From NCBI GenBank assembly GCA_004525275.1, contig SPCO01000045.1:1-9228 (forward strand): DNA of 9,228 nt, given 5' to 3'. The DNA is from Thermomicrobiales bacterium (lineage in GTDB: Bacteria > Chloroflexota > Limnocylindria > Limnocylindrales > CSP1-4). The translations under genes and the position numbers were made by a program. A model generated the notes under the pieces. It did not search any database. It had not been told where the DNA came from and worked only from the letters and a program-made list of their open reading frames with translations. Shown piece after piece: positions 5,746-9,228 of this stretch (position 1 is its first letter; every line of letters begins with the position of its first letter).

Positions 5746-6549
5746 ATGCGTCGGTTGCTCCTCCACGAGGGGCGCGTCCACGCCCGTCCAAGCCGAGTCC
5801 TGCGGGATCTTGGGGACGCGATCCTGCTGACCGATCCAGATGAACCGGAGCCGTTCTGGAATCGGCTCGAAGGGCTGCGCTGGCCTCGCGATCCGGAGGC
5901 GTTCGATCGGCGTTTGACCCAGGCGCTGGTCCAGTTCGCGACGCTGGCGCGCCAACCTCACATCTGGGCGTCGCCCATCCACGATGCTCCGTCCGATCTC
6001 GTTGCGCGCCTGGCGGCCAATGGATTTCGTGACATGGGGTCTGGCAACGTCATGGTTCTGACTGATCCGGGGCCTGGCAACGCAGCGCTCGCAGCCCAAC
6101 TCGATCGAGGGGTCACCATCGAGCGACTGGCGCGCGTCGACGGACGGGCCGCGGAACGTGCCGCGGGCGAATTGGTCGCCGTCCTCCTTGATGCCTTCGA
6201 GGCCGATCCGAGGCGCGCGCCGGCCCTTGAACAGGACACCGTCGTATCCCTGGGTCATCCGTGGTTCACCCACTACCTCGTCCGCGTCGACGGCGTGCCG
6301 GCGTCCGTAGCCCGGCGAGCCACGTTCGAAGGAGCCAGCTACCTGTCGTCGATCGGTACCGCCGGCTGGGCGCGCGGCCGCGGGTTGGGCGGTCTGATCA
6401 CCCGGTACGCGAGCGCCGATGCTGTTCGAGCGGGCTCCGATTGGACCTACCTGGGGGTCTTTGCCGACAATCGTGTGGCGATCCACACCTATGAGCGGTC
6501 GGGTTTCAAGCGGGTCGGTCGGCCCGCCCCGGACCTGCTCCTGATGTGA
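5746..6549 (+). CDS. GNAT-family N-acetyltransferase, probably two GNAT-like halves
   Basis: A 267-residue protein with a well-formed C-terminal GNAT domain: strand 4 and the acetyl-CoA loop are in SSIGTAGWARGRGLGGLITR (201-220, with R-G-R-G-L-G-G as the pyrophosphate loop), and VFADNRVAIHTYERSGFKRVG (238-258) is the usual end of the domain. The N-terminal ~105 residues, with DLVARLAANGFRDMGSGNVMVL (84-105), look like a degraded GNAT half, so this may be a tandem GNAT where only the second half binds the cofactor. The acceptor is unknown. It starts 17 bp after the methyltransferase stop; ATG 5746 is the first standard start in the frame after that stop, with no visible ribosome site, so coupling to the upstream gene is likely. 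Its stop overlaps the next start (TGATG). Confidence 0.85.
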   Translation: MRRLLLHEGRVHARPSRVLRDLGDAILLTDPDEPEPFWNRLEGLRWPRDPEAFDRRLTQALVQFATLARQPHIWASPIHDAPSDLVARLAANGFRDMGSGNVMVLTDPGPGNAALAAQLDRGVTIERLARVDGRAAERAAGELVAVLLDAFEADPRRAPALEQDTVVSLGHPWFTHYLVRVDGVPASVARRATFEGASYLSSIGTAGWARGRGLGGLITRYASADAVRAGSDWTYLGVFADNRVAIHTYERSGFKRVGRPAPDLLLM

Positions 6550-7019
6550 TGCCCGCATCGAACCGACGAACCGTCCTGGAAGCGGCCATCGAGTCCGCCG
6601 CCGCGAGCAGCGACTTGCCCGGCTCCGAGGTACGACTACGCGGGCTCGGTTGGGCGACGGTCGATCTCGATCGAGCCGTCGATGAATTCGAGCGCGACCT
6701 CGGTCTGCCGAGCGGCACCTTCGTCGAGGCTCTCGAGTCGACCGCGCTCGGGGCGCGTTGTCGGGTGGCGGTCGACATGTTGGCTGGAATATCGGTTGCG
6801 CTCCTCGAGCCCTCGACCGAGGGTCGAGTGGCCGCATTCCTGGCGCGGTTTGGCGAGCAGTACGCGGTTGCCTGGTATGGATCGAAGATCGCGATCGTCG
6901 ACGGGCTCACCGAAGCGCGGCCAGGCCCCTTTGGCGACGAGCGGCTAGTGATCGGCGGCCCGGGTCGCGGTCCGTACCGGCTGCTCATCGCATCCCGGCC
7001 GGGTACCATCGGGCGATGA
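6549..7019 (+). CDS. Small VOC (glyoxalase-fold)-like protein lacking usual metal ligands
   Basis: A 156-residue protein. After a 27-residue leader, RLRGLGWATVDLDRAVDEFERDLGL (29-53) fits the first strand and helix of a VOC module, and GISVALLEPSTEGRVAAFLARFGE (80-103) fits the last strand plus the segment seen in methylmalonyl-CoA epimerase-like proteins. The histidine expected in the first strand is replaced (GLGWATV), and the His pair usually found after the GEG segment is absent (GEQYAVAWYG), so metal-dependent catalysis seems unlikely in this form. A binding or regulatory role, or use of other residues, is possible. The start overlaps the previous stop by one base (GTG at 6546 is a possible alternative start), and its stop overlaps the next start by four bases (ATGA), so it is embedded in the operon. 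The fold assignment is from pattern only. Confidence 0.6.
   Translation: MPASNRRTVLEAAIESAAASSDLPGSEVRLRGLGWATVDLDRAVDEFERDLGLPSGTFVEALESTALGARCRVAVDMLAGISVALLEPSTEGRVAAFLARFGEQYAVAWYGSKIAIVDGLTEARPGPFGDERLVIGGPGRGPYRLLIASRPGTIGR
7004..7009 (+). promoter_or_regulatory. TACCAT -10-like box, six bases before the second acetyltransferase start
   Basis: TACCAT lies in the last codons of the VOC-like gene and ends exactly 6 nt before ATG 7016. It matches the spacing at starts 785 and 3169 and may be an internal leaderless promoter, although the ATGA overlap also allows coupled translation. No -35 is apparent. Confidence 0.35.
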
Positions 7020-7456
7020 CAGATCACGTAGTCTTCTCCTTTCGCCGCGCCGAACCGAACGACGCAGGATCCATCGCGGCCATGTTCACCGATGAGGGAT
7101 ATCCGGCAGGCCCGAGCGACATCCTCGCTCGAATCGGGCGTTTCGCGACGGACGATGCCCAGGTCATCGTGGCCGAGCATGATGGCGCCCTCCTCGGGTT
7201 CATCGCCATCCACGTCGTGCCACGGTTCGAGCATGACGACTGGCTCGTCCGTATCCTGGCCCTGGTCGTCGATGCCGGCGCACGTGAGCGTGGTGTCGGT
7301 CGTGCCCTGATGGCCGAGGCGGAGCGGATCGGACGCGACCGGGGTGCCGCGTTCATCGAGCTGACCGCCGGTCACCATCGACCGGAGGCGCGTCAGTTGT
7401 ATGAGTCGCTCGGCTACGACGCTTCCGTGACCGCATACCTCCGGAAGCGGCTCTAA
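7016..7456 (+). CDS. GNAT-family N-acetyltransferase
   Basis: A compact 146-residue single-domain GNAT of standard length. IVAEHDGALLGFIAIHVV (51-68) gives strands 2 and 3, WLVRILALVVDAGARERGVGRALMAEAER (76-104) gives strand 4 and the acetyl-CoA pyrophosphate loop (R-E-R-G-V-G-R-A), and RPEARQLYESLGYDASVTAYLRKRL (122-146) is the usual end with the conserved Tyr-Glu-Ser-Leu-Gly-Tyr. The general look is that of AAC(6')-like and other small-amine acetyltransferases, but the acceptor cannot be named and antibiotic resistance should not be assumed. Its start overlaps the VOC-like stop by four bases. It ends the rightward operon and faces the nitroreductase gene. Confidence 0.9.
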   Translation: MTDHVVFSFRRAEPNDAGSIAAMFTDEGYPAGPSDILARIGRFATDDAQVIVAEHDGALLGFIAIHVVPRFEHDDWLVRILALVVDAGARERGVGRALMAEAERIGRDRGAAFIELTAGHHRPEARQLYESLGYDASVTAYLRKRL

Positions 7457-7538
7457 CGGATCGCGACCACGGTCGGGATCCTCGAAGGCCTTCGGCTGTC
7501 TCAGACGTCTCGCTGGCAGTAGCTTCGGTCCGACCGCC
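7457..7538. other. Convergent intergenic region with several short palindromes
   Basis: The 82 bp between two genes that end toward each other hold CGAACC-free but palindrome-rich DNA: CGACC-AC-GGTCG (7464-7475), CGAAGGCCTTCG (7483-7494, perfect 12-mer), AGACGTCT (7503-7510) and CGGTC-C-GACCG (7526-7536). Loops are too short for classical hairpins unless inner pairs open, and there is no T-tract on either strand, so I do not call an intrinsic terminator. Confidence 0.35.
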
Positions 7539-8078
7539 TTACCAGCGCTCCTCGCGAACCATCTCCCCGATATCGCGGCGTCCACCGGCGACCGCGGGCC
7601 GGGTCAACGCCGTCGGATCCGATGGATAGCCGAAGGAGAGCAGGTATTCGCAATGTTGGTCGGCCGGATAGCCCAACAGCCGACGAGCCAGATCCTGCTC
7701 GTAAACGGTCGCTGGCACGCTACCGATCCCGAGCTCCCATGCGGCAAGCATCATGTTCTGGGCCGCTTGTCCGAGATCGAACAGGATCGATGATGGCGCG
7801 TCGGGTCCGCGTGGATCGGGTGTGACCAGCGCGACCCCGATGGCCGCTCCCGCGAGATGTCCGGCCCACGGCCCGACCTCGGCGAGTTGACGCAGATGCT
7901 CGCGGTCACGGCAGACGATGAACGCCCAGCGTTGCAGGTTCTTGCTGCTGCCCGAATGACGGCCGGCGCGCAGGATGCGATCGAGATGCTCCGGTTCGAG
8001 GGGTCGCGCCGCAAATGTGCGGATGGCGCGCTTGGCTGCGATGGCCCCAAAGACCGGGTCCCGGTGATCGTCGGTCAT
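7539..8078 (-). CDS. Nitroreductase-family FMN oxidoreductase
   Basis: A 179-residue protein of the NADH-dependent nitroreductase-like flavoprotein family, which normally works as a homodimer and reduces nitro groups, quinones or other acceptors. The FMN phosphate-binding start KRAIRTFAARPLEPEHLDRIL (16-36) and SGSSKNLQRWAFIV (42-55, the P-S-x-x-N-x-Q-like segment) are clear, and DLGQAAQNMMLAAWELGIGS (101-120) is the conserved dimer/FMN helix. The C-terminal RRDIGEMVREERW (167-179) is the usual closing strand. The physiological substrate is not evident. ATG 8078 overlaps the hydrolase stop by four bases (ATGA); the frame runs further upstream, but that sequence is not family-like and is the shadow of the hydrolase tail. 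The two genes are very probably one operon. Confidence 0.92.
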   Translation of the reverse strand: MTDDHRDPVFGAIAAKRAIRTFAARPLEPEHLDRILRAGRHSGSSKNLQRWAFIVCRDREHLRQLAEVGPWAGHLAGAAIGVALVTPDPRGPDAPSSILFDLGQAAQNMMLAAWELGIGSVPATVYEQDLARRLLGYPADQHCEYLLSFGYPSDPTALTRPAVAGGRRDIGEMVREERW

Positions 8079-9208
8079 CGGTCGCCGACCGGTGTCGCCG
8101 GATCGGGCGGCGACGCCTCTCCAGGTGCACCGGGCTTGGCCCGAGTGGCGCCTGGAAGGGCCACCTGGGCGAGCGTCCGGAAACCGCCCGGCGTGCCCTC
8201 GACCGCGGTGAATGCGGCTTCGCCATCGGGGATCCTCCGGGCATCGGTCGAGCCTGCCAGGCTCGCAGCCGTCTCGGGGTCGAACGGCCCAGTCATCGAG
8301 CGGCTCAAGAACGCGGCGACCGCCCGACGATAGCCGGCATCCTCGTAGAGCCACGAATGCTGGCCGCCCTCGACGATGAGTGTCAACACCTCGGCAGCCA
8401 TGGGGTCGTCGGCACGGGCGGACCGGGCGGCGGTCGCGAGCCGATCCAGGTGTCCCGGCGGGACAACGACATCTTCGGAGCCGTGGGCCAAGAAAACCGG
8501 TCCGTCATAGCGAGCGATCGCGGCCGTCGCGCTGATGTCCCGGACGACATGGCCGCGCGGATGGAGATAGACCCGGGTCGTCAGCCAGGCCAGCGGATAG
8601 GCGATCGGATCCGGGATCGGGAGGCGGGCGAGGCGAAACGTCTGGCGGGTCAGGCGATACGGGTCGGCCGGACTCGACGTCGCCAGGACCGCGGCGACCC
8701 TGGGCTCGGCAGCGCTGGCAAGGATCGCTCCGATGGCGCCCATCGAGTGCCCGGAAATGGCGCCCGCGGTCACCTCGGGTCGGTCAAGGAGAGCCTGGAA
8801 CGCGGCGAGCGCATCAGCGCCGAACTCACCCGCGCTGAGCGGTAGTTCTTCGGCCGGATTGGCACCGTGCCCGCGGACGTCAAACGTCAGGCAGTGAAAA
8901 CCGGCGGCATGCAGGAACTGGGCCATCGGCAGCGTCCGATCCCGCGCGGATTCCCAGCCGTGAACAAGTACCACGCCGGGACCGGGCGCACCGTCGCGGG
9001 CGGGCATGAACCAGGCTGGCAGCGAGAGCCCAGCGGACTCTACGGTCGTGTCTTCGTAGGACAACCCGAGGTCCCCGGGGGTCACCGTTGGTGGGTTGCG
9101 ACGGGGATAGCCGGCGCGCACCCGGTAGGCGAGTGCGAAGCGGTAGGCGAGGCCGAGCGGCGCGATCGCTGCAGCGGTCGCGAGCCCAGTACGTCGAACG
9201 GTGCCCAT
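8075..9208 (-). CDS. Alpha/beta hydrolase with N-terminal hydrophobic segment
   Basis: A 377-residue serine hydrolase of the esterase/acyl-peptidase kind. VVLVHGWESARDR (79-91) supplies the HG oxyanion region, the nucleophile is Ser155 in SGHSMGA (152-158), Asp246 lies in AHGSEDVVVP (241-250), and His284 in EGGQHSW (280-286) completes the triad. FDVRGHGAN (109-117) is the typical strand-4 turn. Residues about 5-28 (RRTGLATAAAIAPLGLAYRFALAY) could form a membrane anchor or uncleaved signal. After the fold, about residues 305-377 form a Pro/Ala/Gly-rich tail of no recognised family. I chose ATG 9208; an in-frame GTG at 9226 would add six residues, and its upstream region is outside the window. 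Substrate unknown. Confidence 0.9.
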   Translation of the reverse strand: MGTVRRTGLATAAAIAPLGLAYRFALAYRVRAGYPRRNPPTVTPGDLGLSYEDTTVESAGLSLPAWFMPARDGAPGPGVVLVHGWESARDRTLPMAQFLHAAGFHCLTFDVRGHGANPAEELPLSAGEFGADALAAFQALLDRPEVTAGAISGHSMGAIGAILASAAEPRVAAVLATSSPADPYRLTRQTFRLARLPIPDPIAYPLAWLTTRVYLHPRGHVVRDISATAAIARYDGPVFLAHGSEDVVVPPGHLDRLATAARSARADDPMAAEVLTLIVEGGQHSWLYEDAGYRRAVAAFLSRSMTGPFDPETAASLAGSTDARRIPDGEAAFTAVEGTPGGFRTLAQVALPGATRAKPGAPGEASPPDPATPVGDR

Positions 9209-9228
9209 GAGAGTAGGGGACGGCACCA

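Noticed and set aside
4616..5791. 391-codon minus-strand frame covering the methyltransferase
   Set aside because: No domain pattern; it lies opposite a gene with a clear SAM motif. Only its last 15 codons are noted, as a possible sigma leader peptide.
5230..6837. 535-codon open frame on the minus strand opposite the methyltransferase and first acetyltransferase
   Set aside because: Arg/Pro-rich composition, no recognisable motif, and both plus-strand genes beneath it have clear family signatures. It is a high-GC antisense shadow.
7016..7456. Aminoglycoside resistance acetyltransferase
   Set aside because: The GNAT pattern is general and shared by many small-amine and protein acetyltransferases; nothing in the sequence or neighbourhood singles out aminoglycosides.
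7457..7538. Bidirectional intrinsic terminator between the convergent genes
   Set aside because: Palindromes exist but have almost no loop and there is no T-run on either strand.
1..9228. CRISPR array, IS element, phage or toxin-antitoxin module
   Set aside because: I found no spaced direct repeats, transposase or integrase motifs, terminal inverted repeats, or small toxin/antitoxin-like pair.

Overview
The window is high-GC bacterial chromosome (roughly two thirds G+C by eye) with tightly packed, ordinary-looking housekeeping and accessory genes. I see no insertion sequence, phage gene, CRISPR array, tRNA or rRNA. Protein style, GC content and several start sites sitting 6 nt behind a TANNNT box (leaderless-type starts) suggest a high-GC Chloroflexota lineage (Limnocylindria/Ellin6529-like) or, second choice, an actinobacterium. 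The lineage is inference only.

Layout. (1) 1-2199: a class III aminotransferase runs leftward off the window edge. Divergent from it are an acyl-CoA dehydrogenase and a tiny two-helix membrane protein whose start overlaps the dehydrogenase stop. The pairing of a GabT/DavT-like transaminase with a glutaryl-CoA-dehydrogenase-like enzyme hints at omega-amino acid or lysine breakdown. (2) 2144-3169, minus: an EamA/DMT ten-helix exporter that overlaps the small membrane gene tail to tail and has a clear sigma-A-type promoter in front of a TTG start. (3) 3226-4619, minus: an ECF sigma factor whose stop overlaps (ATGA) the start of a fused DNA-repair protein. That protein carries an O6-alkylguanine methyltransferase domain followed by an Ada-type four-cysteine zinc domain, the reverse of the E. 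coli Ada order and without the AraC DNA-binding domain. (4) 4718-7456, plus: an operon of a SAM methyltransferase, a GNAT acetyltransferase, a VOC-like protein and a second GNAT, mostly with overlapping stops and starts. (5) 7539-9208, minus: an alpha/beta hydrolase with an N-terminal hydrophobic segment, then an ATGA-coupled nitroreductase.

The most interesting point is the sigma factor/Ada-like pair. The protein that can sense alkylated DNA phosphates has lost its transcription-factor domain but is translated in tandem with a sigma factor, so the pair may form a split adaptive response to alkylation damage. The second point is the recurring TANNNT-N6-start arrangement, which helps choose start codons here. 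No stretch longer than 300 bases lacks a gene; the longest gaps are the 98-bp divergent region 4620-4717 and the 82-bp convergent region 7457-7538.
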